The notes beneath the pieces are model-generated. The model saw only the letters and a program-made list of their open reading frames with translations. It made no database searches and was not told where the DNA came from. Made by a program: the position numbers and the translations under genes. A DNA stretch of 64,000 nucleotides from Bdellovibrio sp. SKB1291214. GTDB taxonomy: Bacteria; Bdellovibrionota; Bdellovibrionia; Bdellovibrionales; Bdellovibrionaceae. The stretch covers positions 2,294,001 to 2,358,000 of the forward strand of contig NZ_CP106855.1 of the NCBI RefSeq assembly GCF_002209355.2, written 5' to 3'. This document shows, in pieces, positions 1 through 8,366 of this stretch (positions within the stretch are counted from its first letter, which is position 1; every line of letters begins with the position of its first letter).

Positions 1-526
1 AGGGTAATCCTTGAATGGCCGTAAAATCTTGGGATTCAATTTTGGAAAACAGCATGATTCCGTGTTTTTCGATCTTATAGCTTCCGGCGCAGTCCGTCGG
101 CATGTCGAGGTCAACATAGCGTTCGATCTGCTCGCGACTCATCGCTTTCATATGCATGCGCGTGATGTCGGTATAGGGGATGGCTTTTTCGCCGTCAAAA
201 ACGCAAATTGCTGTCACAAGCTCGTGGATTTTACCCTGCATGCTCATCAGTTGCTCAATCGCCTTGTCACGCGTATGCGCCTTGCCAATGATGCGGCCCT
301 CAAAAGAAACCAGCTGATCTCCACCGATAACGACTTTTCCTTCGCCCTTAAGGCTTTGAGCCTTAAGGAAGGCTAAGTGTTCAGCTAAAGCGCGGGGAGC
401 CAGTGTGGGATCTTTATGCTTATCCTCGTCGATAGCAGGCGGTTGAGCAGTAAAAGGCACAGCCAAACGAGAGAGAAGTTCTTGTCTGTATTTGGAGGTC
501 GAAGCCAGGATCAGTTGCTTTTTCAT
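1..526 (-). CDS. maf: Maf-family nucleotide pyrophosphatase, 3' end cut off
   Basis: Reading leftwards from an ATG at 526 gives about 175 residues that run off the window. The start MKKQLILASTSKYRQELLSR matches the conserved Maf N-terminus (LASxSxxRxxLL). Further in are IGGDQLVSFEG (the family's aspartate region), a GKAHTRDKAIEQL segment and a late DCAGSYKIE segment typical of Maf/YhdE/YceF proteins. Maf proteins hydrolyse non-canonical or modified nucleoside triphosphates and have been linked to septum arrest. About 15-25 C-terminal residues should lie outside the window. It diverges from folE2, whose start is 80 bases away. Identification is by family pattern; which Maf subtype it is cannot be told. 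Confidence 0.9.
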   Translation of the reverse strand, partial: MKKQLILASTSKYRQELLSRLAVPFTAQPPAIDEDKHKDPTLAPRALAEHLAFLKAQSLKGEGKVVIGGDQLVSFEGRIIGKAHTRDKAIEQLMSMQGKIHELVTAICVFDGEKAIPYTDITRMHMKAMSREQIERYVDLDMPTDCAGSYKIEKHGIMLFSKIESQDFTAIQGLP

Positions 527-607
527 GTTATCGGTTATATTTCAATTTCGCTGTAAAAACTATAAAAACAGAGTCTTTACAGGGAATCTGCGGTACAAGG
601 CAAAACC

Positions 608-1519
608 ATGACGAACAAACATCTTCCAGACGTCGCTAAAGAAACTCATACAGAAAAATTCGCTCCCATTGATTGGGTGGGTATGGGTTCCATCGAACTT
701 CCTATTTTATTAAAACAAGCTGATGGCGTGTATCGCATTCCTGCGCGCGCTGATGCGAAAGTCAGTCTTGATAAAAAACCTTCCCGTGGCATTCATATGT
801 CGCGCTTGTATTTGATCACTCAGGAAACACTTTCAAAAAACGAAATGACATTGGGTCTTTTGGGACAAGCAACAGACGAGTTTTTGAAAACTCACGAAGA
901 GCTTTCCACACAAGCTTTGATCCAAGTTCAATTCGAAGCGCCATTGGTACGTAAGGCTTTAAAGAGTGCGAACCAAGCATGGCGCTCTTATCCTGTCACG
1001 CTGTCAGCTTTCAATGAAAACGGTGTTAAGAAATACTATGTTGAAGCCGTGATTACTTATTCTTCAACATGTCCTGCCTCCGCGGCGCTGTCTCGCCAGT
1101 TGATTCAAGACAACTTCAAACAGCAATTTGGAGCGACATCGTTAGATTTTGATGTGGTTCACCAATGGTTGGGAACGACTCAAGGGATCGTGGCGACTCC
1201 GCATGCGCAACGCAGTTTTGCCCGTGTGAAAATTGAAGTCGGTCCAAATTATGACTACGCAAAAATCATCGATGTGATCGAAGATGCTTTGCAGACGGCA
1301 GTTCAAGGTGCGGTTAAACGTGAAGACGAGCAGGAGTTCGCTCTTCGAAATGGCCAAAACCTGATGTTCTGTGAAGACGCAGCTCGTCGCGGCAAAGAAG
1401 CATTGGATAAACAGAGCGATATTCTAGATTACGTCGTTGAGTTCAGCCACGTTGAGAGTTTGCATCCGCACAATGCGGTATCCCATATCTCTGCCGGGAA
1501 GAATTTACGCACTTTTTGA
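608..1519 (+). CDS. folE2: GTP cyclohydrolase FolE2 (type IB)
   Basis: The 303-residue protein has the length and layout of FolE2/COG1469: a conserved KFAPIDWVGMGSIELPI opening, an ISTxQ-like segment, and ITYSSTCPASAALSRQL around residue 155 that carries the metal-binding cysteine region. FolE2 makes 7,8-dihydroneopterin triphosphate from GTP, the first step of folate (and queuosine) synthesis, and does not need zinc as strictly as FolE. In other bacteria it is often a zinc-limitation gene. Here a Fur-family regulator follows 81 bases downstream, but I see no clear Zur-like operator upstream of folE2. The ATG at 608 is preceded by a weak ribosome site. Confidence in the family is high. Confidence 0.93.
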   Translation: MTNKHLPDVAKETHTEKFAPIDWVGMGSIELPILLKQADGVYRIPARADAKVSLDKKPSRGIHMSRLYLITQETLSKNEMTLGLLGQATDEFLKTHEELSTQALIQVQFEAPLVRKALKSANQAWRSYPVTLSAFNENGVKKYYVEAVITYSSTCPASAALSRQLIQDNFKQQFGATSLDFDVVHQWLGTTQGIVATPHAQRSFARVKIEVGPNYDYAKIIDVIEDALQTAVQGAVKREDEQEFALRNGQNLMFCEDAARRGKEALDKQSDILDYVVEFSHVESLHPHNAVSHISAGKNLRTF

Positions 1520-1527
1520 AATCTAAC

Positions 1528-1542
1528 TGATAATCATTGTCA
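1528..1542. promoter_or_regulatory. Fur-box-like palindrome upstream of the Fur-family gene
   Basis: TGATAATCATTGTCA matches the 7-1-7 Fur consensus (TGATAAT-N-ATTATCA) with one mismatch. It lies in the gap between folE2 and the regulator gene, about 60 bases before that gene's ATG, which is where an autoregulatory operator would sit. Confidence 0.6.
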
Positions 1543-1600
1543 GAACAGTGGACTTTGACCCCAGGGGCGTCCTATAAACTTGAGTTCGAGGAGCCTACGA

Positions 1601-2101
1601 ATGGGACGAGATTCAGTACCACTTTTACCAAGACAACATGATGAAGACATTGTGATCCATCACGATCCATTTGATGAGGCTGAACTCAAGAAGATCATCC
1701 GTGCGTTGAACTTGAAGGTGACTTCTCAACGAATGGCCATTCTTAAAACTCTTCACGAAGGACGTCGTCACGTCACAGCCCAAGAGCTTTACGAAAAATT
1801 GGCGAAGGACCATCCTGAAATCGGTTTCGCCACTGTTTACCGCTTCCTTCGTACTTTGACTGAAGGCGCTTTCGTTACGGAAGTGCGCATGGGTGGTTTG
1901 CCCGCTCGTTACGAGCTCACACCAAAGGGTCACCATGACCATTTGACGTGTGTGAAGTGCGGTAAGATCTGTGAATTCGAAAATCGCGCGATCGAGCAAC
2001 TACAAGAAAAAGTAGCGAACCAATTCGGTTTCGCACTGACTCACCATATCCTTGAGCTTTACGGCGTCTGCCCGGATTGCCAAGCTAAAGCCAACAAATA
2101 G
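1601..2101 (+). CDS. fur: Fur-family metal-dependent repressor
   Basis: The protein has about 166 residues from the ATG at 1601, chosen because a GAGGAG ribosome site lies just upstream; a TTG at 1580 is the alternative. It has the Fur winged-helix segment (LKVTSQRMAILKTL, then ELYEKLAKDHPEIGFATVYR), the metal-binding HHDHLTC segment around residue 110, and two CxxC pairs (CVKC and CPDC) for structural zinc. The HHDHLxCxxCGxxxEFE pattern fits Fur or a close relative better than a typical Zur. The Fur-box-like palindrome upstream suggests autoregulation. A strong terminator follows. Iron, zinc or peroxide sensing cannot be settled from the sequence. Confidence 0.88.
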   Translation: MGRDSVPLLPRQHDEDIVIHHDPFDEAELKKIIRALNLKVTSQRMAILKTLHEGRRHVTAQELYEKLAKDHPEIGFATVYRFLRTLTEGAFVTEVRMGGLPARYELTPKGHHDHLTCVKCGKICEFENRAIEQLQEKVANQFGFALTHHILELYGVCPDCQAKANK

Positions 2102-2107
2102 AAAATC

Positions 2108-2131
2108 AAGGGAGCCGCAAGCTCCCTTTTT
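2108..2131 (+). terminator. Intrinsic terminator after the Fur-family gene
   Basis: Eight-base stem AAGGGAGC / GCTCCCTT around a five-base loop, followed by a run of T. Confidence 0.85.
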
Positions 2132-2205
2132 CATTGGTGCCTCAGCCACAATGTCCGTGAGCCGATGCGGCGCGGTTTTATTATCTGTTGAGTTGAGATC
2201 GTCTT

Positions 2206-2910
2206 TTGCAGACACTGCATTCGTGGTTTGCAAAGGATCCCAGGTTGTCAGTTGAAAAGCTTTACGAACATTTTTTTAAACCCGAAGTGCGCAAGCAAGG
2301 TCGCGAAGATTTTGCGGCGGGTTTGGCTGTGCTTTCTGTGGCGGGTGACGCTCGCATTGAAGGTTACGTAAAGGCTTCGAAGCCAGTAAAGGTTTTGTTT
2401 GTTGCGGAAAGCATCGCCAGCACATCTTTCACAGTGGATTGCATGTGCAGCTCGGCGGCGAAGGGGACTTTCTGCAAACATATCTGGGCGATTCTTTTGC
2501 AGACCGAAAAAAAGCACCCTGATTTTTTAGATTCCAAAACAAATCTGGAAAAGGGCTCCTTGTGCGAAGTGGTGGAGTCGCCTTTCAAAGCAAAACAAGC
2601 CGAATTTAAAAAGCTCCAGTATCAAAAGCAAAAAGAGCGCGCTAAAGCTCAACGACAAGAAATCAAAAACAGGGCAAAAGGCATTTCTAGTAAAACGGCA
2701 AAGGGCACAACGTTTTCCCAAGACGTTAATGCGGCCTTCGAGTTTTTTTCTGTAAATGGTTTTCCGATGGAAAATGCGTTGGACGAGGAGTCGCTGAAGA
2801 ACGCTAAAAAAGTTTTATCGCGCGTTTTTCACCCAGATAAGGGCGGAACTCATGACGAGTCGGTTCTATTGAATCAGCACTACCAAATCCTGATGGATTA
2901 TCTGAATTAA
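2206..2910 (+). CDS. SWIM zinc-finger protein with a J-domain-like C-terminus
   Basis: The 234-residue protein starts at TTG 2206; no better start is visible. Residues about 75-95 hold the SWIM zinc-finger signature CxCx(n)CxH, seen as DCMCSSAAKGTFCKHIW. A highly charged, probably helical linker rich in K, Q and E follows (about 125-170). The C-terminus contains SRVFHPDKGG followed by a helix ending in YQILMDYLN, which matches the HPDK loop and last helix of a DnaJ domain. SWIM domains bind DNA or proteins; the J-like end suggests contact with Hsp70, or a domain repurposed for other binding. The exact function is unknown. It stands between two terminator-bounded genes and has no obvious partner. 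Confidence 0.75.
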   Translation: MQTLHSWFAKDPRLSVEKLYEHFFKPEVRKQGREDFAAGLAVLSVAGDARIEGYVKASKPVKVLFVAESIASTSFTVDCMCSSAAKGTFCKHIWAILLQTEKKHPDFLDSKTNLEKGSLCEVVESPFKAKQAEFKKLQYQKQKERAKAQRQEIKNRAKGISSKTAKGTTFSQDVNAAFEFFSVNGFPMENALDEESLKNAKKVLSRVFHPDKGGTHDESVLLNQHYQILMDYLN

Positions 2911-3042
2911 AGCAAAATTCGCCAAAAAGCATAGAGTTGAGTCCTTCCCTTAACAGGTAAAGCGCGCGGGCCGTTTGTGATGCGCCAAGGCGTTAGGCCA
3001 GAGGGTTGTGTGCGCTAGTCATCAGGCGTACACTGTCAGGCT

Positions 3043-5643
3043 ATGTCGCAAGCAGAAGATGGTATCGTAGTAAAAGGCGCCAAAGAACATAACCTTAAGA
3101 ATGTCAGCGTGACTATTCCAAGGAACAAGATCACCGTATTTACGGGGCTCAGCGGTTCTGGAAAATCGTCGCTTGCCTTTGATACGGTTTATGCTGAAGG
3201 CCAACGTCGTTACGTCGAAAGTTTGTCTGCTTATGCTCGTAATTTCTTAGAGCAATTAAAAAAACCAGATGTGGATGTGATCACGGGTTTGTCGCCTGCG
3301 ATTGCCATCGACCAAAAATCTGTCAGTACCAATCCGCGGTCCACTGTCGGAACGGTGACGGAAATCTACGATTATCTTCGTCTGCTGTATGCTAAAGTGG
3401 GCGTGCCTGAATGCCCAACGCACCATATACCAGTGAGCAGTCAAACTCCGCAGCAGATTATCGATGACGTCATCAAAAAAGGCCAAGGCGCTAAGTTTTA
3501 CGTTTTGGCTCCAATGGCATCTGGAAAAAAAGGGGAGTTCCTGGCCGAGTTCCAACGTTGGGCTAAGAAAGGTTTCGTTAAAGCCAAGGTCGATGGAAAA
3601 ATGATCGAACTTGATAAAGCTACTAAGCTTGCGAAAACTAAAACCCATGACATCGACCTGGTGGTCGATCAATTGATTATGAAAGACACGATGAAGATGC
3701 GCCTCAGCGAAAGCATCAACACCGCTCTTTCGATGGCAAATGGCCGCGTAATTATTGAAACATTGGACGGAGAAAGAACGAATTATTCCCTTCACTCCGC
3801 TTGTCCTATTTGCGGATACTCATTCCCTGAAATTGAACCTCGTATGTTTTCTTTCAATAATCCACGAGGCGCCTGCCAAACTTGCAATGGCTTGGGCACT
3901 TTGGATTTGGAAGAGGAAGAACAGTTCTCGGATGGTGAAGTCGGCGGTAAAAAGCTCGACAAGGTCGTTTATAAATACAAAGGCAAAAAAACTTCGGATG
4001 AGGACGATGAAGAGGGCGACGACATGGTTCTGCATGACTGTCCGGATTGTCATGGTTCACGTCTCAGACCTGAAGCCTTGAACATCAAAGTCGCAGAAAA
4101 AACAATTTCTGAGTTGGCGGTGATGAGTGCTGCGGATTTGCGGGAGTTTTTGGCAGGCATCAAATGGCGCAGCAAAGATCAATTGATTGCCGAAAAAATC
4201 ATTAAGCAGGCGACAGACCGTCTGGATTACATGATCCGTGTGGGTACAAGCTATTTATCGATGAATCGTTCTTCACGCACGCTTTCTGGCGGCGAAGCGC
4301 AACGTATTCGATTGGCAACGCAAGTGGGATCTTCATTGATTGGTGTCTTGTATGTGATGGATGAGCCAAGTATTGGTTTGCATCCGCGCGATCACCATCG
4401 TTTGCTGGATATCATTGGCGAGTTAAAAGATCGTGGTAATACCATTTTATTAGTAGAACATGACGAAGATACCATTCGATATGCTGATTTCGTTGTCGAC
4501 TTAGGACCTCGTGCGGGGCGCTTGGGTGGCGAAATGATGGCACAGGGAACTCCACAAGAGTTGGAGAACAATCCGAATTCTTTGACGGGCAAGTACTTGA
4601 AAGGCGAAGTGCGTATTCCTGTTCCTAAGCAGCGTCGTCCTGGCAATGGCCAGTTCATCGAACTAAAAGGTGCCACTGGCAACAATCTGCAAAATGTGGA
4701 TTTGAAAATTCCACTGGGAACTTTGACTGCCGTTACGGGAGTGTCGGGATCTGGTAAATCGACGTTGATCATCGATACGTTGTACAAAATTTTGGCGCAA
4801 AAATTTTATAAGGCTTTGGCGGAACCGTCTCCTTATAAAAAAATTGAAGGCTTGGATAAGCTTGATAAAGTCATCGATATCAATCAAAGACCTATCGGTC
4901 GTACACCTCGTTCAACGCCAGCGACATATGTTGGGTTGTTCCCTTTGATTCGCGACTTGTTTGCGAACTTGCCGGACTCAAAACTTCGCGGTTACGAGCC
5001 TGGTCGCTTTAGCTTTAACGTCAAGGGTGGTCGCTGTGAAACCTGCATGGGGCACGGTCAAATCCGCGTCGAGATGCACTTTCTAAGTGACGTCTTCGTG
5101 ACTTGTGACACGTGCTTGGGGCGTCGCTACAACCGTGAAACTTTGAATGTGAAGTATAAAGAAAAATCCATCGCTGATGTTTTAGATATGAGTGTGGGCG
5201 AGGCTTTGGAGTTCTTTAAAAATCACAGCCATATCTATCGCAAACTCGAAACACTCCACCGAGTGGGGTTGGATTACATGACCTTGGGTCAAAGTTCGAC
5301 GACCTTGTCGGGGGGAGAAGCGCAGCGTGTGAAGCTTTCTAAAGAGCTTTCAAAACGCGGTACGGGTAAGACACTGTATATTCTGGATGAACCTACCACG
5401 GGTTTGCATTTTGACGACGTCAGAAAACTGGTAGAGTTGCTTCAGGATCTGACCGATCAAGGCAACACCGTATTGGTTATCGAGCACGCTATGGAAGTGG
5501 TGAAGACTGCCGATCACGTTATTGATTTAGGTCCCGATGGCGGCAAGCACGGCGGTTTGATTGTTGCGACTGGTACACCAGAACAAGTAACAAAAGTTAA
5601 AGAAAGTGAAACAGGAAAGTTCTTGAAAAAGATCCTTAAATAG
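3043..5643 (+). CDS. uvrA: Excinuclease ABC subunit A, short variant
   Basis: The damage-recognition ATPase of nucleotide excision repair, acting with UvrB and UvrC. Two ABC modules are clear: Walker [10 protein letters not shown] (about residue 35) and GVSGSGKST (about 566), each with an LSGGEAQR signature (about 415 and 755) and its Walker B ([11 protein letters not shown] and [11 protein letters not shown]). Zinc-binding cysteine pairs are present near residue 255 (CPIC/CQTC) and 665-690 (CETC/CDTC). At 866 residues it is roughly 75 shorter than the usual 940. The loss lies between the first zinc module and the first signature, where an acidic lysine-rich stretch ([10 protein letters not shown]) replaces the usual sequence. 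All catalytic motifs are intact, so it is probably functional. Confidence 0.96.
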   Translation: MSQAEDGIVVKGAKEHNLKNVSVTIPRNKITVFTGLSGSGKSSLAFDTVYAEGQRRYVESLSAYARNFLEQLKKPDVDVITGLSPAIAIDQKSVSTNPRSTVGTVTEIYDYLRLLYAKVGVPECPTHHIPVSSQTPQQIIDDVIKKGQGAKFYVLAPMASGKKGEFLAEFQRWAKKGFVKAKVDGKMIELDKATKLAKTKTHDIDLVVDQLIMKDTMKMRLSESINTALSMANGRVIIETLDGERTNYSLHSACPICGYSFPEIEPRMFSFNNPRGACQTCNGLGTLDLEEEEQFSDGEVGGKKLDKVVYKYKGKKTSDEDDEEGDDMVLHDCPDCHGSRLRPEALNIKVAEKTISELAVMSAADLREFLAGIKWRSKDQLIAEKIIKQATDRLDYMIRVGTSYLSMNRSSRTLSGGEAQRIRLATQVGSSLIGVLYVMDEPSIGLHPRDHHRLLDIIGELKDRGNTILLVEHDEDTIRYADFVVDLGPRAGRLGGEMMAQGTPQELENNPNSLTGKYLKGEVRIPVPKQRRPGNGQFIELKGATGNNLQNVDLKIPLGTLTAVTGVSGSGKSTLIIDTLYKILAQKFYKALAEPSPYKKIEGLDKLDKVIDINQRPIGRTPRSTPATYVGLFPLIRDLFANLPDSKLRGYEPGRFSFNVKGGRCETCMGHGQIRVEMHFLSDVFVTCDTCLGRRYNRETLNVKYKEKSIADVLDMSVGEALEFFKNHSHIYRKLETLHRVGLDYMTLGQSSTTLSGGEAQRVKLSKELSKRGTGKTLYILDEPTTGLHFDDVRKLVELLQDLTDQGNTVLVIEHAMEVVKTADHVIDLGPDGGKHGGLIVATGTPEQVTKVKESETGKFLKKILK

Positions 5644-5657
5644 CATCAATTCAAGGG

Positions 5658-6692
5658 ATGCTTAAATACTTTACTGGTTCCATTGCTATTACAATTCTGG
5701 GTCTGATCGGCTCTTTCTTTGTCGGTCAATATTACGGCGGCACGACAGCGGCAGGGCTTGAGGCTTTGTTTATCGCGGCTGTCCTGGCAGTTCTTGAAAT
5801 CTCTTTGTCGTTTGATAATGCGATCGTTAACGCCACAATCCTTAAAGACATGACGCCCGTTTGGCGCCATCGCTTTTTGACGTGGGGGATGTTGATTGCT
5901 GTCTTCGGTATGCGTTTGGTCTTCCCACTCGGTATCGTCAGTGTCATGGCAAGCATCAACCCATGGGAAGCTTTGGTGATGGCAGCGACTCGTCCCGACG
6001 AATATGCGAAGCTTATGCTAGCAGCACATTTGGAAGTGGCAGCCTTCGGCGGAACTTTCTTGTTGATGGTGGCTTTACGTTTCTTCTTTGATGCAGAAAA
6101 AATCGAACACTGGTTGGCTCCTCTTGAAAAGCCTTTCGCGTTCTTGGGCCGCGTGGAGGCTATCGAAATTGGTTTGGCTTTGGTCATCTTGATCACGATT
6201 GCTCATTTCATGCCTCAACAGGAAGAATCCTATGCGTTCTTGAAATCGGGTCTGGCTGGTTTGATTGTCTTTGTTGCGGTTGATGGAATTGGTGCTTTCA
6301 TGGAAGCGTCCGAAGAAACAATGCACAACGTTCATAAGGCAAGTGCAGCAAGCTTCCTGTACCTGGAAGTACTAGATGCCTCATTCAGCTTTGACGGTGT
6401 GGTTGGAGCGTTCGCTATCACGCATAACTTGTTCATTATCATGATTGGTTTATCGATCGGCGCGTTCTTTGTACGTAGCTTGACGATCATGTTTGTGGAA
6501 AAAGAAGCTTTGGCGAAATTCGCCTATCTTGAGCATGGCGCTTTCTATGCGATCTGGGTTCTGGCATTGGTCATGCTGACGGCTCCGTTTGTTCATATCC
6601 CTGAATGGGTGACGGGTCTTTCCGGTGCAATTATTCTTGGGATTGCGTTCCTGTGGTCTTTGAAGAAGGGTCCCACAGAATCTGAAGGATAG
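5658..6692 (+). CDS. DUF475 / TerC-like integral membrane protein
   Basis: A 344-residue polytopic membrane protein with about nine hydrophobic segments. The segment LEISLSFDNAIVNATILKDM (about residues 45-65), and a later LDASFSFDGVVGAFAIT with a second acidic pair inside membrane helices, are typical of the DUF475/TerC superfamily, whose members are linked to metal ion or tellurite handling. It starts 14 bases after uvrA and may be co-transcribed with it. The ribosome site is odd: AAGGG abuts the ATG. Its 3' end overlaps the convergent EamA gene by 62 bases. The substrate is unknown. Confidence 0.85.
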   Translation: MLKYFTGSIAITILGLIGSFFVGQYYGGTTAAGLEALFIAAVLAVLEISLSFDNAIVNATILKDMTPVWRHRFLTWGMLIAVFGMRLVFPLGIVSVMASINPWEALVMAATRPDEYAKLMLAAHLEVAAFGGTFLLMVALRFFFDAEKIEHWLAPLEKPFAFLGRVEAIEIGLALVILITIAHFMPQQEESYAFLKSGLAGLIVFVAVDGIGAFMEASEETMHNVHKASAASFLYLEVLDASFSFDGVVGAFAITHNLFIIMIGLSIGAFFVRSLTIMFVEKEALAKFAYLEHGAFYAIWVLALVMLTAPFVHIPEWVTGLSGAIILGIAFLWSLKKGPTESEG

Positions 6693-7527
6693 AAGCTCCC
6701 ATAATGATCAGAGCGCCAACTCCTTGAAACCAGGACAGGCGCTCTGCTAAAAGCAAGAATCCAAACAGTGCTGCAAACGGCGATTCCAACAGGAAAATCA
6801 TACTGGCCGTTGAATCCGATAATGTCTTTTGTGCTCGGATTTGAATCGAAAACGCGATCACACTCGATCCCATTCCCAATATCACAACTCCCAACCATGA
6901 AATCCACGGTGCGATCAGTGTCAGACTGGGCTGAATGAATAAAAGCGGGGAGAGCAAAATCAACGTCCAAATGGATTGGAAATTGTTAAAGCGAAATGCA
7001 TTGTCCACTTTGTTAGATATTTTTCCGATGTAAATAATGTGACCTGCTGCCATCACGGCCGAAGCCAGGGTCCAAAGGTCTCCAACATTGATATCCGTGA
7101 TTTTAGCGTCCATCAAAAAGAACGTTCCCAGCAAAGCCAAAGCTGCCAAGCCGTAATTGATCCAGCTGCTGCGCGATCGGAAGAGCAAGGTATTAATCAG
7201 CGGAACTAAGATCACGTACAGGCTGGTGATAAAGCCACTCTTGGTGGCCGTCGTGTATTGCAAACCGATGGTCTGCAAAATCATCAAACCGCCTAAGAAA
7301 AATCCCGCAGGCAGTGCGCGTTTAAAGTCGGCTTTCATCGAAAGCAGCGATGGCTTGCGCATACAAATGTAAATGAGCTCCCCAAAAACAGAGGCTATCA
7401 AAAAACGATATACCAAAGTCTCAGCCGGGGTGAAAGCGCGAAGGGCAAATACTGTCGCAACAAAGCCGAAACCCCAGAGGGCTCCGGCTAATATCAATTC
7501 AAGAGCTGCACGATTTTTTGCGATCAC
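6631..7527 (-). CDS. EamA/DMT-family transporter
   Basis: A 298-residue protein with ten predicted transmembrane segments arranged as two EamA repeats, the classic drug/metabolite transporter layout. The first repeat opens with LELILAGALWGFGFVATVFALR-like sequence; the second contains LGMGSSVIAFSIQIRAQKTL and SMIFLLESPFAALFGFLLL, which is typical of RhaT/EamA proteins. The GTG start lies two bases after the stop of the flavin reductase upstream, so the two are translated from one message. The exported metabolite is unknown. The last 62 coding bases overlap the end of the DUF475 gene on the other strand. Confidence 0.88.
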   Translation of the reverse strand: MIAKNRAALELILAGALWGFGFVATVFALRAFTPAETLVYRFLIASVFGELIYICMRKPSLLSMKADFKRALPAGFFLGGLMILQTIGLQYTTATKSGFITSLYVILVPLINTLLFRSRSSWINYGLAALALLGTFFLMDAKITDINVGDLWTLASAVMAAGHIIYIGKISNKVDNAFRFNNFQSIWTLILLSPLLFIQPSLTLIAPWISWLGVVILGMGSSVIAFSIQIRAQKTLSDSTASMIFLLESPFAALFGFLLLAERLSWFQGVGALIIMGASILQILWDPSSKTTGTQSQE

Positions 7528-7529
7528 TC

Positions 7530-8255
7530 TTAGTCGAAAGCTTCGGACCAGATGCGGGATTTGTCGATGCCATCGACCTCGATCAACTGGTGTTTCACTT
7601 CTTTGATCATGCCACCGTTACCGCACATGTAAAATGTTGTCGGAATATTTTTATAATCAAATTCTGAAATAAAGTTTTGGATATAACCTTTTTTACCAGT
7701 CCAAGAATCCTGTGGGCGACTCAATACAAACTCCCATTTGAAATCCGGCAGTTCTTTGGCCAATGCTTCCAGTTCAGGTTGGTAGTACATGTCTTTTTCA
7801 GTGCGCACGCCGAATAGCAGGCGGTATTTCAAATTTGGATACTGCTCTTTCTTAGACAGAAGATAGCAAATGTGTTGCGAAAGACCTGTGCCTGTATTCA
7901 AGAATACGATTTGTTCTGTTGGTGGTTCCTGGAAGAACACTTTTCCGAACGGCCCTGTGAAATTCAGAGTTTCTCCACCCTTTAAGTTCCAAACAAAAGT
8001 CGAGGCAATGCCGTTATCAACGTATTTAAAAAGTAGTCTAAAACCGTTCTTAATTCTGTCATCAGATGCGATCGAGTAGGCGCGCAAAACAGGTTTTGCT
8101 TCACCTTGGGGAACATTCAACATTACAAACTGGCCAGCTTTGAACTGAAACTCTTCTGGATTGTCTGTTTTTATCACCAGCTCACGAACACTCGGCGTGT
8201 GATCGATGATCTGTTCGACTTTCATGTGATAAATCTTGCGCGCTGAAGACATCAT
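7530..8255 (-). CDS. Ferredoxin-NADP reductase-like flavoprotein
   Basis: The 241-residue protein has an FAD-binding barrel (RAYSIAS, the RxYSxxS flavin motif, about residue 65) and an NAD(P)-binding half (NTGTGLSQ about 120, the counterpart of GTGxxP; YMCGNGGMI about 215, the counterpart of the CGPxxM motif). This is the FNR/oxygenase-reductase fold, moving electrons between NAD(P)H and a ferredoxin or flavodoxin. The C-terminus ends in EAFD, close to that of bacterial FNRs. An ATG three residues in, or one at MKVEQII, could also be the start. It is followed directly by the EamA transporter gene. Confidence 0.85.
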   Translation of the reverse strand: MMSSARKIYHMKVEQIIDHTPSVRELVIKTDNPEEFQFKAGQFVMLNVPQGEAKPVLRAYSIASDDRIKNGFRLLFKYVDNGIASTFVWNLKGGETLNFTGPFGKVFFQEPPTEQIVFLNTGTGLSQHICYLLSKKEQYPNLKYRLLFGVRTEKDMYYQPELEALAKELPDFKWEFVLSRPQDSWTGKKGYIQNFISEFDYKNIPTTFYMCGNGGMIKEVKHQLIEVDGIDKSRIWSEAFD

Positions 8256-8366
8256 TTCTCCTTAGAATAAGGGCCATACATAATCCGAAATTCCCAGACA
8301 GTCCAACAATTTAGCTTGTTACATCAGTTCTCAATCAATAAACTTATCAACAGTGAGGTATCCATC

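Noticed and set aside
5643-8255. A metal-resistance island (DUF475 with EamA and reductase)
   Set aside because: The EamA/reductase pair is on the opposite strand and no other resistance genes are present.
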